Source: Microvelia longipes
Lineage: Eukaryota > Arthropoda > Insecta > Hemiptera > Veliidae
Assembly (NCBI GenBank): GCA_018340805.1
Contig: JACMZG010001911.1
Coordinates: forward strand, 35,489,248-35,553,247
DNA: 64,000 nt
Direction of reading: 5' to 3'
The notes below the pieces were generated by a model. The model was not told where the DNA came from, did no database searches, and saw nothing but the letters and a program-made list of their open reading frames with translations. Positions 13,901-22,427 of the stretch are shown here, piece after piece. Position numbers and translations under genes: made by a program. How positions within the stretch are numbered: the first letter of the stretch is position 1; each line of letters opens with the position of its first letter.

Positions 13901-15683
13901 TAATAGCATTAAAAAAGAATTAATATTAAAAGTACAACATATTTATTTACAGGAAATTACCCAAAAACATAATAGTAATAAGTAAAAAAAATAAAATAAA
14001 TAAATATAATAAAAAAAAATGGTCAAGAAGTAACTGTTAAATAATCAAATTGAGAAACTACATGTATGAGTTGTATGAACAACAATATGATTTATTCAGA
14101 GGAAAAAAAGAATCAGAAGAAAGATGGATGACATCACTTCATTTCTTTAAGAAACAGGTCAGTGTTTGTTGACATTAGCTATTCAATCCAAAGCAAACAT
14201 TATTTTAGAACTAAATAAGTCATTAAATAACCTTCTTTCACAAAAAAGAACAGCAAGAAAAAAAAGTAAATAAATATTAAATAGAAAATAAGAAATAAGT
14301 AAATATTAAAATATTACTATTTAGTATATAGTTTAGAATATTTACTATTAAGTAATAGTAAATATTTATTTTAATTAATATTACAATAAAATTAATATAT
14401 ATTAATTTGATGTGACTCCTATATTCCTAACACAAAAGAAAATTGCAGCACTCCTTAAGACTTAAGTGACGATTCCCTTAACTTGACATATAACAAAAAA
14501 CTTATCAATTAAGAGTTCGTAAAACACTAGGGAGTGAACCATCTATATATTCTTTATCTATGGTTCATCGCATGCGTTAGGATAAATATTAGACAATCTT
14601 GTAGAGCTGCAGCTCCATATCAAATATTTAAGGTCACGGGTTGGGCTGAACTAAATGTGGAAATATCTATACTAAACCTTCATTGAATTATTTAACTTAA
14701 AAGGGATTTATAAAAGAAAATGAGTTGAACTGAAGAAATAGACACAATGGGCATCTGTAGTACATAAATAGGTGGATTTACTTTATTATAACTAGTTAGG
14801 GTCCGGAAACTTCAAAAAAGATCTAGAACTGAAAAGCAATTAAATTTAATCTAGTAATACATTACATTGCAGAGAAGTACTCAAAAGAACTCACTCTAAG
14901 ACGATACAAGAGCTTATCGGAGAATTTATATATATTCACTCCAGCAACACAGACAAGTAATAAATACTTTTATATTCTAAAACATTCTAAAATATAATAT
15001 TTAGATAGATCTAGATAAAGATAAGATCTGACTAAAACCAAATGTACTTTGCACCAAAAAGTATGAAATAATTCAACAAAATTAAATCAATAAACTAAAA
15101 AGGTCTACATACCAAAAATCCAAACGTATAAAGCAGGGAGATTTAATTTCAAAGCAGCAACAAATTAGAGGAGAGAGGTTGAAAAAGATCAAAGAAACTC
15201 AGGGTATTGATTTTAGCTAGGCAACTTGCAGTGGGGTTAAGAAACTAACAACTTCACCAAAACAAATAAAAACCTCATACCACACTGATGAAATAACTCG
15301 AAGCAAAATTATTAATAGTTCTGCTTGATAATAGACAGTAAAAAAAAATTTAGGATTATTAAAGTTTTTATTCAGTTTTAATAGGAAAACAATTTACAGG
15401 TCAAATAAAAACTCTGGAATGTCCTCAACAAGCGGCCATGTTGATTTAAACTTCATTCCTAAAATTAGTACTTTACTTAGGTTTTTATGCTAGAAAATCA
15501 ATAATAAACTACATATTATTATAAAAATATGTTGTTTTAATACTTATAGATATAAAAAAAAACAATAATTATACCTAATACTAGTTAATAAAGGTAAAAA
15601 AGCAACGACACACCCCAGGTTTTCTGAAGAAAGATTAGTCATAAACAAAACAAACATTTTTTAGAAGATTCGGTATACTTACT
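1890..15683 (-). CDS. arm: armadillo / beta-catenin gene (3' end outside window)
   Basis: Beta-catenin links classical cadherins to alpha-catenin at adherens junctions and is the nuclear co-activator of TCF in Wnt/Wingless signalling. Eleven coding exons and a leader exon are placed: 15683 (leader end), 13446-13225, 12909-12722, 12257-12108, 11547-11393, 10616-10315, 8818-8673, 7755-7546, 5954-5700, 5022-4701, 3111-2960 and 1980-1890. Every junction is GT-AG and all phases agree, giving 731 codons plus one base. In order the protein has the phosphodegron [14 protein letters not shown] (residues 30-43), the alpha-catenin-binding region (about 100-137), Armadillo repeats (about 135-660) and the start of the C-terminal tail. 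Family members end in an acidic transactivation tail; that last exon is expected to the left of position 1. I see no frameshift or internal stop, so this is a functional gene, not a pseudogene. Identification is very secure; the leader exon is inferred from one strong donor site. Confidence 0.97.
2960..3111 (-). CDS. arm: arm exon 11: end of repeats and start of C-terminal tail
   Basis: Encodes (A)[20 protein letters not shown] through MGADLQ. It contains the end of the last Armadillo repeat, the conserved [20 protein letters not shown] helix C region and the beginning of the tail. Acceptor GAATCTAG; donor CAG|GTAAAA, phase 0. Confidence 0.95.
4701..5022 (-). CDS. arm: arm exon 10: Armadillo repeats 10-12
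   Basis: Encodes [20 protein letters not shown] through LLHSRNEGV. The serine-rich [11 protein letters not shown] segment is the flexible loop of repeat 10 seen in insect Armadillo. The rest, [20 protein letters not shown] and [20 protein letters not shown], forms the last repeats. Acceptor TTATAG; donor GTTG|GTAAGT, phase 1. Confidence 0.96.
5700..5954 (-). CDS. arm: arm exon 9: Armadillo repeats 9-10
   Basis: Eighty-five codons, phase 0: [20 protein letters not shown] through [11 protein letters not shown]. Includes [20 protein letters not shown] and [19 protein letters not shown]. Acceptor TTACCAG; donor AGG|GTTAGT. Confidence 0.96.
6819..7369. mobile_element. MITE-like element with about 140-bp inverted arms in arm intron 9/8
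   Basis: The left arm (about 6819-6977) and right arm (about 7214-7369) are near-perfect inverse copies. They include the block GTCCCGCCAAGTCATGTCC and the block ATCATCAGCTTCTTCTCC. The roughly 235-bp centre has no coding potential. This fits a non-autonomous DNA transposon (MITE or foldback). The target duplication is not clear. Partial related sequence (the ACTTGGCGG motif) also occurs near 6140-6170 and 7373. Confidence 0.75.
7546..7755 (-). CDS. arm: arm exon 8: Armadillo repeats 7-8
   Basis: Seventy codons, phase 0 at both ends: [20 protein letters not shown] through [10 protein letters not shown]. Contains the highly conserved [19 protein letters not shown] and [14 protein letters not shown] blocks. 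Acceptor TATCTAG; donor GCT|GTGAGT. Confidence 0.97.
8130..8455 (-). repeat. R1 interspersed repeat copy
   Basis: R1 in inverse orientation within an arm intron. It carries the R1 landmarks: TATGTAGGAAAAGTATTGT, AAAACCGGGATG, the TCTGTCTGT run, TATGCTAGAGAGTTGAAAC and TGACGTCA at 8384-8391. The open frames here are by-products of the repeat. Confidence 0.75.
8673..8818 (-). CDS. arm: arm exon 7: Armadillo repeats 5-6
   Basis: Encodes [20 protein letters not shown] through [10 protein letters not shown]. The G completing the first Val codon comes from exon 6. Acceptor AATTTTAG; donor AAG|GTAGTG, phase 0. The VLSVC motif and the [20 protein letters not shown] block are diagnostic. Confidence 0.96.
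9045..9425. repeat. R2-related repeat fragments in arm intron
   Basis: Two blocks each begin with AATAGTTATTTATGC (9056 and 9273). The first is followed by degenerate AAGGCGAAGC-type units as in the R2 family. The second contains an inverted pair around 9300-9390 (TGTCTTTATGTCATGG ... ACATAAAGACATTCTCAGCC). Likely decayed copies of the Crypton-associated family R2. Confidence 0.55.
10151..10174. repeat. CA/TA/TG self-complementary microsatellite
   Basis: CACACACA, then TATATA, then TGTGTGTG: a compact palindromic microsatellite inside an arm intron. Confidence 0.85.
10315..10616 (-). CDS. arm: arm exon 6: Armadillo repeats 3-5
   Basis: Encodes [20 protein letters not shown] through WTTSRVLK. 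It includes [20 protein letters not shown] and [20 protein letters not shown], which are central groove repeats used by cadherin, APC and TCF ligands in the family. Acceptor GTTTTAG; donor AAGG|GTGAGT, phase 1. Confidence 0.97.
10917..11333 (+). repeat. R1 repeat copy, internally deleted
   Basis: Begins with ATCGGGTGCAGGGTATC and ends with ACGGTATAAATGAGGAAAAG. The middle part that carries TGACGTCA in longer copies is missing. It sits in the arm intron between exons 5 and 6. Confidence 0.75.
11393..11547 (-). CDS. arm: arm exon 5: Armadillo repeat 2
   Basis: Encodes [20 protein letters not shown] through [10 protein letters not shown], with the conserved [20 protein letters not shown] block that forms the end of repeat 2 and the start of repeat 3. 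Starts in phase 0 after a CTTAG acceptor. Ends in phase 2 at CTGAG|GTACTT. Confidence 0.96.
12108..12257 (-). CDS. arm: arm exon 4: Armadillo repeat 1
   Basis: Fifty codons, phase 0 at both ends: [20 protein letters not shown] through RHAIMNSPQ. This matches the first Armadillo repeat of beta-catenin, including the [14 protein letters not shown] block. Acceptor TTTTTCTAG, donor CAG|GTTATT. Confidence 0.96.
12416..12460 (-). ncRNA. hammerhead-ribozyme-like motif (arm intron)
   Basis: Read on the minus strand: GGCA, then CTGTAGA (consensus CUGANGA, A6 changed to U), then stem II GGCA/TGCC with a TTAT loop. GAA follows, then a palindromic stem III AGCCGGCT, then C, then TGC, which pairs with the GCA before the core. 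This layout (tiny stem III, very short stem I) matches the minimal type I hammerheads of Penelope-like elements. The changed core base suggests it is inactive. It lies between arm exons 3 and 4, antisense to the window and sense to arm. Confidence 0.5.
12722..12909 (-). CDS. arm: arm exon 3: alpha-catenin-binding region
   Basis: Encodes about residues 75-137, [20 protein letters not shown] through NLINYQ. In the family this segment, just before the first Armadillo repeat, binds alpha-catenin. It contains the conserved [14 protein letters not shown] and [17 protein letters not shown] blocks. The acceptor is CACAG, with two bases AG completing the Glu codon split from exon 2. The donor is CAG|GTATGT, phase 0. 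Confidence 0.96.
13225..13446 (-). CDS. arm: arm exon 2: N-terminus with GSK3/CK1 phosphodegron
   Basis: Encodes residues 1-74 (start codon completed by the leader exon). The sequence [13 protein letters not shown] is typical of insect Armadillo. It is followed by [14 protein letters not shown], in which Ser31, Ser35, Thr39 and Ser43 correspond to human Ser33, Ser37, Thr41 and Ser45. These are the sites phosphorylated by CK1 and GSK3 and read by the beta-TrCP/Slimb ubiquitin ligase. The acidic stretch KEDDMDGD and the [14 protein letters not shown] segment follow, as in the family. Acceptor TTTTTAG, donor GTAATA; ends in phase 1. If the leader exon is wrong, an in-frame downstream Met (residue 15 here, before KEQTLMW) is the fallback start. 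Confidence 0.95.
13447..15682 (-). other. arm: arm intron 1
   Basis: About 2.2 kb of AT-rich sequence between the leader exon and the first coding exon. No additional exon or repeat family copy is obvious. First introns of insect signalling genes often carry enhancers, but I see no motif cluster to support that here. Confidence 0.5.
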
Positions 15684-15860
15684 TCCTTTCGGAAAGAAAA
15701 ACAGTTACTTTACAATTAGTATTGTAAAGTAACCGATTGTGATGTTCTTCGACAAATTAATTAACGCGCAACACTAGTATTTCTTAAATTATTTCACAAA
15801 TTTTAATAAATTTTGATCGAACAGCCACTGCAACTCACGCATTCCTCTGAGCACTTGACA
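15683..15860 (-). promoter_or_regulatory. arm: arm 5' leader exon (5' end not defined)
   Basis: A near-consensus donor GTAAGTATA follows position 15683 on the minus strand. The exon base before it is A, preceded by GGA. Joined to the acceptor before 13446, the junction reads GGA-A|TG-TCT-CAC, which creates the initiator ATG. The leader therefore contributes only the first base of the start codon. Upstream lies AT-rich sequence; I cannot fix the transcription start, and the limit of 15860 is only a working boundary. A perfect 13-bp stem-loop (15704-15733) lies inside the leader. Supported by splice-site quality and reading-frame logic only. Confidence 0.55.
15704..15733. repeat. perfect 13-bp stem-loop in arm leader
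   Basis: Arms GTTACTTTACAAT (15704-15716) and its exact complement (15721-15733) are separated by a 4-base loop. The structure lies 21 bases inside the predicted leader exon, upstream of the donor, so the mRNA leader could form this hairpin near the start codon. Confidence 0.8.
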
Positions 15861-16406
15861 TATATCGATTGCCGTCTTGATGGTTTGGCTAAACTATCGA
15901 GATTTACTAAAACAATCGATAGTTATTGCCCGCTAGATTCAAAATTTCTTATATACCTCTACAATAGATTCAATATGGGTATATCTTTTATAAATCCATA
16001 AAACTGTCTTAAATAAATTTATTAAAAATTATACAACATTGTATTTTAGATACTTTGACGTAAAAATTTCTCAAAAAATCTAAATAGCTTAAAACTTAAA
16101 GCTTTAACTTAAAGATTAATAGTTGTTGTCAATTATTAAGGTTTAAAGTAATTATCTATTAAAAACTTTAGAGGAATACATTAAATATTAGATTATTACA
16201 TATTATATTTTAATATATATAGATCATATATATAATATTATATACATATTATAAATACATTACACATTAATCACATTACATGGAAAAATGCCCGCTTAAT
16301 ATCTTGATATGGGTTCTAAACCTAGATTATAATAAATAAATAGTTGTTTTATTTAAAAAATACAAATAAAAACAAAATTGTAAAAAAAAGATATAAATAA
16401 CTAAAA

Positions 16407-17163
16407 ATTCCTCATCACATCGGATTCGCTACGCTCATCCTCCCTGCTTCGGACTCGCTTCTTTCGTCCTCAAAATATACAATTCGCCAAATTTATACTG
16501 CGACATGTTTTCGGACTTGCTTCGTTTGTCCTCAGATGGTAAATGCATCCGTATCATTCTCAGCGGTTACCCATACAGCACTAACGACGCTTAATGCTGC
16601 TTAACTTTTATGATCCAACAAAAACCATAGATATATTTGTTATATTAAAACAAAACTTAATGTAATTATTTATTGCGTAAAAGTAAACATATTTGAACTA
16701 AATTTCAGCTCAATTAGATTATTTTTTGATTTTTTTTTTTAAAAACGGACACAAGTCAGATAAAAATTAAACTGATGCTGATAATGAGATGAAACTGTGC
16801 ACATATGTTAGTATTATATATAACCCCATGCGCGCCTAATCTCAATCTGATCGCATCATTTTTCTATATTATGATTTTTCAAAAATTTTGCTGTCATTAT
16901 TGCGGGTTAATGACGTCATAAAAAATTATTTTCCGAATAGCACAACTGCAGCGGTGGACTGATTTTTGTACGAAGTTTCAACTCTCTAGCATGAATACAC
17001 TTAGGAGCTACGATGATAACAGACAGACAAATTTGCGGAAACCCCTCAGGTGGTCTTTAAACCACCTGAAACAGATAATTCCGGTTTCATCCCGGTTTCG
17101 GATTTTTTTGTAAACACAATACTTTTTCTATATACCTACGGCATGAATGAGTAAAAGTAAAAA
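16407..17163 (+). repeat. R1 repeat, most complete copy
   Basis: About 757 bp. Landmarks in order: repeated ACTCGCTTC(G/T)-type blocks near 16420-16540, TGCTGCTTAACTTTTATGAT, TGACGTCA at 16911-16918, CTCTAGCATGAATACACTTA, GCTACGATGATAACAGACAG, and a 3' end at TACGGCATGAATGAGTAAAA. There are no terminal inverted repeats, no clear target duplication and no open frame, so I cannot place R1 in a superfamily. Confidence 0.75.
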
Positions 17164-18118
17164 ATGAAAACAGGAGGGGAAATGGATGACTTTTAAAAAA
17201 ATCATCCTTAAAAAAAGTCTTTTATAAAAATAATAATAAAATACAAAAATTGAATGATGTTTGATGTGAAAATAACGATGTAAATGTAAATACTATACTG
17301 GAAAGTGGTTTGCATTGATACTTGCGTCTTCAAAACCCAGACCATAATACACTTTGAGAAATTACTTGGAAGTTTTTTACACGTAATGTGATTATCTGAA
17401 TGGCATCTCTTACGCTGAGAAACTATAGATGATGAGAGTGAAAGAAGTGATTAAAACAAGTTGAAGTAAATTTTAAAACAGTTTAATTTCGCCAATTTTT
17501 TAACAAAATTAATTTATTAAGTTTATTACGGCACTAACCTTGGTTTTAGGAGACCCAAGGATGTTCTAAACAAGGAAAGGGGATTCCAATTTTTGTCAAA
17601 TATATATCATTACATATAAATAAAAAATATAATGCAATTGATTAAAATGTTTTGGCTAGCTTCGCTCCGTGCAAGTAAAGGCCGCGTTTAGCGTATTCTT
17701 CTTACAGTGAATTGCGAATAATGTGCCACCCAACAAAAAACTTAGAACACGGGCGCAAAAAATGATTTACCTATTACAGGGGCCTAAATGTAAGTTCAAT
17801 TGAGTAAATAGTAGTATAATACATTATCTATAATTTAATACCTCTGCGTTGAGAATACTATTCTGCTAACTCATAGTATTAGGATATACCTTCAAGTAAT
17901 TATTTATGTTTATTTTAGAATAAAATATTCCCTCAATTCTAACAACCTCTAATAAAACCACCCCAAATTAAGCTAAAAATATACTTCAGTATATAATGGC
18001 ATAAAGATTTAGAGCTCTAAAGGGTTTGTTAAAATAAGGCAATTTTAATTTCTGGCACAAAAAATAATTAATCATTTAAATCTTGAAGGAAAGAAATGTA
18101 TGTCCTTTCTCCTTACAG
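17164..18118. other. no feature recognised
   Basis: AT-rich sequence between the R1 copy and the exon-like island at 18119. No open frame, repeat block or RNA gene that I can support. Confidence 0.4.
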
Positions 18119-18261
18119 TGGGCAGGCAGAACCAGGATTCAATACAAGAGAGAAAGTGTACCTCCCTCCCAAGGTGCCGGCGAGTACGCTGTACAACCCC
18201 AATACGAGACTAGTCCGTACAGACTCTCAGTCCGTGTATCTCACTCAAACTGCGTTATCGT
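18119..18261 (+). CDS. candidate internal coding exon, unknown gene
   Basis: A pyrimidine-rich acceptor (CTTTCTCCTTACAG) ends at 18118. An isolated GC-rich stretch follows, with a frame whose codons end mostly in G or C, unlike the AT-rich surroundings. The frame starts on the second exon base and gives 47 codons, including GFNTREKVYLPPKVP and YNPNTRLVRTDSQSVYL. Possible donors are GTAATT (exon end 18261) or GTGTAA (exon end 18259). I do not recognise the protein. It could belong to the same long-intron plus-strand gene as the exon at 63305, but the phases do not join directly, so other exons would be needed. It could also be an old repeat. Confidence 0.45.
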
Positions 18262-18823
18262 GTAATTTGCTGCTCTCACCGATTTTTTTATTTACGTACG
18301 TATTTTTTTTTTATATTCAATTTTTTTTCATGTTTTTCAATTTATGAAAATTTCTCCCTATCCGCCACCCACAGAACTTGCAATGGCGAAAAATTACTTA
18401 TAAAAAAATAAGCCCCAAAACAATTTGGGACACCCTGTAATATTTTGTATTGGCAAACTAATTTTCAGTATTCAAAAATTTTAAAGTACAGGCCTTCGTA
18501 AGAAATGTTTATTAAACTGAGAATCCAACTATAAAATACGTTCATAAGTCAATTTTTAAAAAGAGCTATTGAAATTTGGGCCAAAGGAGGGAGGGATGGA
18601 TTTTTATCTGAATTTCTACCCTTGTACCTTCCTATTGAATTTCCTATAGAATTTCTACCTTTATTGGTAGTAAAGGTATGACATAAATTTTCTCTGTAAA
18701 AAAGGGCCATATAGATAAACTTTTTAACTTCTATGCGTGAAGTAGACGGGTGCTATCAATCTTATTTGAAACAAAATAATGTGGCTCATTAAATTATGTC
18801 AAGTTTATTGTTCGGGAACTGAT

Positions 18824-18860
18824 CACCCCCCTCCCCCCCGGTGGGGGGGGGGGGGGGTGG
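18824..18860. repeat. poly-C / poly-G hairpin tract
   Basis: A C-rich run with a single T break is followed by CGG, then a long G run. The two halves are complementary, giving a GC-only hairpin with G-quadruplex potential in otherwise AT-rich DNA. Run length may be affected by assembly. Confidence 0.8.
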
Positions 18861-18861
18861 A

Positions 18862-20065
18862 TTTTTCAACGCCATAATATTTATGAACCATTTAGTCATC
18901 AGATTTAGAGAGCTATAGAGTGGAGTAATAAATCACCGGTCTGGTGATCTACTCCAGAGATGAAGAATATGCTGACTCAGCAAAATTAATAATTGTATAA
19001 TTTGCTATTTTATTCTAAACATTCTAAAACGATGTCCCAAATAAAAGTTGTAGTACTCAATAAAAAAAGCATTCGAGGTGTAAAGGCTTAAAGTTATAAA
19101 AAAATATAACGATTGTGAGTGAGGTAGAGATAGCTTAGAGAGAAAGGGTTGATGATATTTCGATGGGTTCTACCTTTAAAATAAAGCGATGTAGGTAAAA
19201 TTTGAAAGAGCTACATGTTACATAAATTTTGTTTTTACAATTTGTAGCAAATCAGCTTTCGGTGTGGTAGTCCACGTGTGGAGTTATAGATTAGTTTTTA
19301 CATAATTTTCATATTTATACATAAATTACGTTTACTTATTATACATATGTAGATATAAATCTACATCCACATACATATTCACACTTTATCTGTATATACA
19401 TGCAAACACACATCCACATACATATATTTCACTATATAGGACATATCAGTTCAAAACTAGATTTTACAAGAGTCATATTCTTCATATATTTTTTCTTTAA
19501 CTTATTAGTGTGGTATAAAATAATAGTATTATATGTGTATAAATAATAGTAGTATAATGTGGTATAAAATAATAGACGCAAGATTACTTATATTGTGCAT
19601 AAATTAAAATCAAATTGTTTCTAATAACTTAAAAATAACGTCTCTATGCCTAATAAATAAATGTATTGTGAGAGGGAGGGAGGGGGGATGGACTCACTCC
19701 TTCCATTTCCCCCTTTTAAAATGACTTTACTAATAAATCATCGACAAAAACACGATGTACTAAAGTAATTTTTAAGAGTGGAAAAATTTCCTTCTATTTT
19801 CCCTCCCAAAATTATTTTACTTGGTACTTATAAACAATTGTTTTGTAAAATTTTAAATTTGTATTGACTTATTCAATAGAATGAAGAGAAAGAGGAATAA
19901 AAAGTGCGACCAAATCCCTAATTTGTTTGCTGTGCGTCAGCACAGAAAAAATGAATGAGTAAACGTTTTGTTTATTTCTATTACAAGTTCAATTTATTTT
20001 TTTTATTTTAATTTCTATAAAATTGTTTGTCTTATGCCTACAGAGATAGACAAGGCAGGACGTGT
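18862..20065. other. no gene recognised
   Basis: AT-rich DNA with short ATACATA-type low-complexity patches near 19320-19440 and no supported coding or RNA feature. Confidence 0.4.
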
Positions 20066-20071
20066 TTATAT

Positions 20072-20125
<54 letters not shown>

Positions 20126-20137
20126 ATATATATATAT
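20066..20137. repeat. TA microsatellite
   Basis: Long (TA)n tract with a few interruptions. The open frame through it is an artefact of the repeat. Confidence 0.9.
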
Positions 20138-20812
20138 GCATGTATGTAAATAATGTGAAAGAAAATTTATGTCATACCTTTACTACCAACAAAGGGTAGA
20201 AATAAAACAGAGGCTGTTTTATAGGGGTTGCTGGAACTGCAAAATAGTTTGATAGAAGGTTAAACAATAGTTTTTAGCATAGCTTTATCGCTTGTCAACA
20301 TATTGACAAAACAATTAGCATGGCCAATAGTGCATGAGATAGAGAAAAGTTATCTGGATATTAGCTTAACATTCAAATAGAAACTTTAAATTTAAATAAA
20401 ATTTGTCGCCATCGTCAGGTTTAAAGGTGAAATAGGCATTAATTTTACTGGTAGGGCTATGATTGTTCCTACCAGTACTACTGTCATGATACGAAAATGA
20501 TGGAAGTTTCGTGTGTAGTGATGCATATACATACATCGATTAAGAGGTTAAGTAATTATATAAGCGATAACCGGATCACTGGACCGTGTAATTTAATTTC
20601 TTTTCTAGTAATGATTTTCTCCTACAATCAATTTTCTAGTTTAATTTTGTTAATCTATAAAATGAAAAGTGAACCAAAAAGAAAGTTTTGTGAGCGCTAT
20701 AAAGAGAGGAATAGAGAAATACTTTATCCCTGAGAGCATGGAGAAATTATAACTAGAGAGGCTCTATTTGTTAAATTTTAAAGCGTCGAAAAAGAAACCT
20801 GACTATCTGAAG

Positions 20813-20887
20813 ATTTAGGTGGTGACCGTGTCAATGTAGATGAAAAATCTTCATGACAACAACCGCGGGAAACTTAAGCAGTTTATT
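20813..20887 (+). repeat. shortened copy of the 22.4-kb foldback repeat
   Basis: Contains GGTGGTGACCGTGTCAATGT joined directly to AATCTTCATGACAACAACCG. In the element at 22428-22700 these two blocks are separated, so this looks like an internally deleted relative. It ends in the same GCAGTTTATTA sequence. Confidence 0.6.
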
Positions 20888-21270
20888 AACCTTCTATAAT
20901 TAAATCAAATAAACTGAACATAATTACAGTATTACTTATATTGTTATATAAGTAGTACTAACAATATACTGTATTATAAACGTTCTGTTGAACGTTTATA
21001 ATAGAAAACACGAATAATGAGCGAAAAGTTGAGAACGATTGATTCATTGTAAACTTTTACACTTTTGGAGTAGGTTACAAAGAGGTTATGCTGACCTCCA
21101 AAGAGCCCGAAAATGATTCAAGCCTCTCAATGTATTGAGATAGAGTATGCCCCCTATAGCAATATACCTCTACGCCTGAGAGTTGAACATTTACAGGTAA
21201 AATTGTAATTCTAGTTAAAAGATAGCTACAAATAAAATACCAATAAAAAAATGTTATCCGTTATTTACGA

Positions 21271-21540
21271 CGGGAGTATTGACAAAGGAATATCCTATTT
21301 AATTTGTGGTCCTTTGTCAAAGGATAAAGGATTATTTTGATAAAGAAATATTCTGTTCAGTTAACGGCCCTTTGTCAAAAATTCTACTGACAGAGGAATA
21401 TTCTGCTCAGTTAGTGGTCCTTTGTCAAAAAGTCTACTAAGAAAGGAATAGTCTGCTCAGTTTGTGGTCCTTTGTCAAAAAGTCTACTGAGAAAGGAATA
21501 GTCTGCTCAGTTAGTGGTCCTTTATCAAAAAGCCTATTGA
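21271..21540. repeat. tandem repeat, 50-bp unit, about five copies
   Basis: The block TTTGTCAAAA recurs at 21371, 21421 and 21471, an exact 50-bp period, together with GAAAGGAATAGTCTGCTCAG and GTGGTCC. More diverged units extend to the left. A minisatellite with no coding role seen. Confidence 0.85.
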
Positions 21541-22427
21541 CGCAGCTATGTCATTGGACTAGGGATACTCCATCACGCGACATCATGAAAATCAATCTAC
21601 TGGCATCCGAAACTAAATTATCAAGCTTTTGTATTTCAGAACAGTATTAAAACAAAAGGGTTAATTAGTTTTTCACATGTATATGATTAGATTGCATTGA
21701 AGTTACAAATGTTAGCTACATAATGATTTAAACGCATGAAAGACATTACTGGAATAAATATTTCGTCTCTTTAAGATCATTACATGACGTAGTAAGTAAC
21801 AGGCCAGTAGGTTTTATCATAAGAGAGTCCAATTTGTATTATGTTCATATCTTAGAACATGTTTTTTTCACTGTGTCAAGAAATATCTTATGTCTATATT
21901 ATAAGGATATAAAAAGGTCTCCTTTTTCTTCCTATATTTATTTACAAATAGAAGTAGATGCATTTTATTTTTGCTGACGAGGGACTCGATTCTCACTTTC
22001 TCACTCCCTCACACATTTCGTACGTCGATTAGATTGATTGAATTTTCATAATCTAGATCTGATTTATTTGATTATATCTCGACGTGTTTCCTTGTATATT
22101 TTGATTACTAGTCCACATTCAATGCATTCTCATATCGATCTAAACTGACTTTTCATTTTAAAACGCTCGCGTAATAATTTATAGTTGCCATTCTTAAAGT
22201 AGTATCCCCCCCCCCTTACTAGCGAAGAGGGGGGACTCCTCTCGAACTACACCACCTCAAATGAAAAATTATGAATTTCTAATTAAGAGTTTGCATCCTA
22301 ATTTAAAATAAATAAAGAATTATCTTAATAGGAAGAGTTAAGTTAAATTTTAGTATATCTTTTTATGAGTAAAACTATTAAAAATACACTTTTAAGTGCA
22401 ACTTAAAAGAACAACCAATATTCCACA

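Noticed and set aside
19245..19285. CCGAAAGCTG on the minus strand, resembling the 3' half of a hammerhead
   Set aside because: No CUGANGA core upstream.
21271..21540. CRISPR-like regular repeat
   Set aside because: Units are contiguous tandem copies without unique spacers, in a eukaryotic genome.
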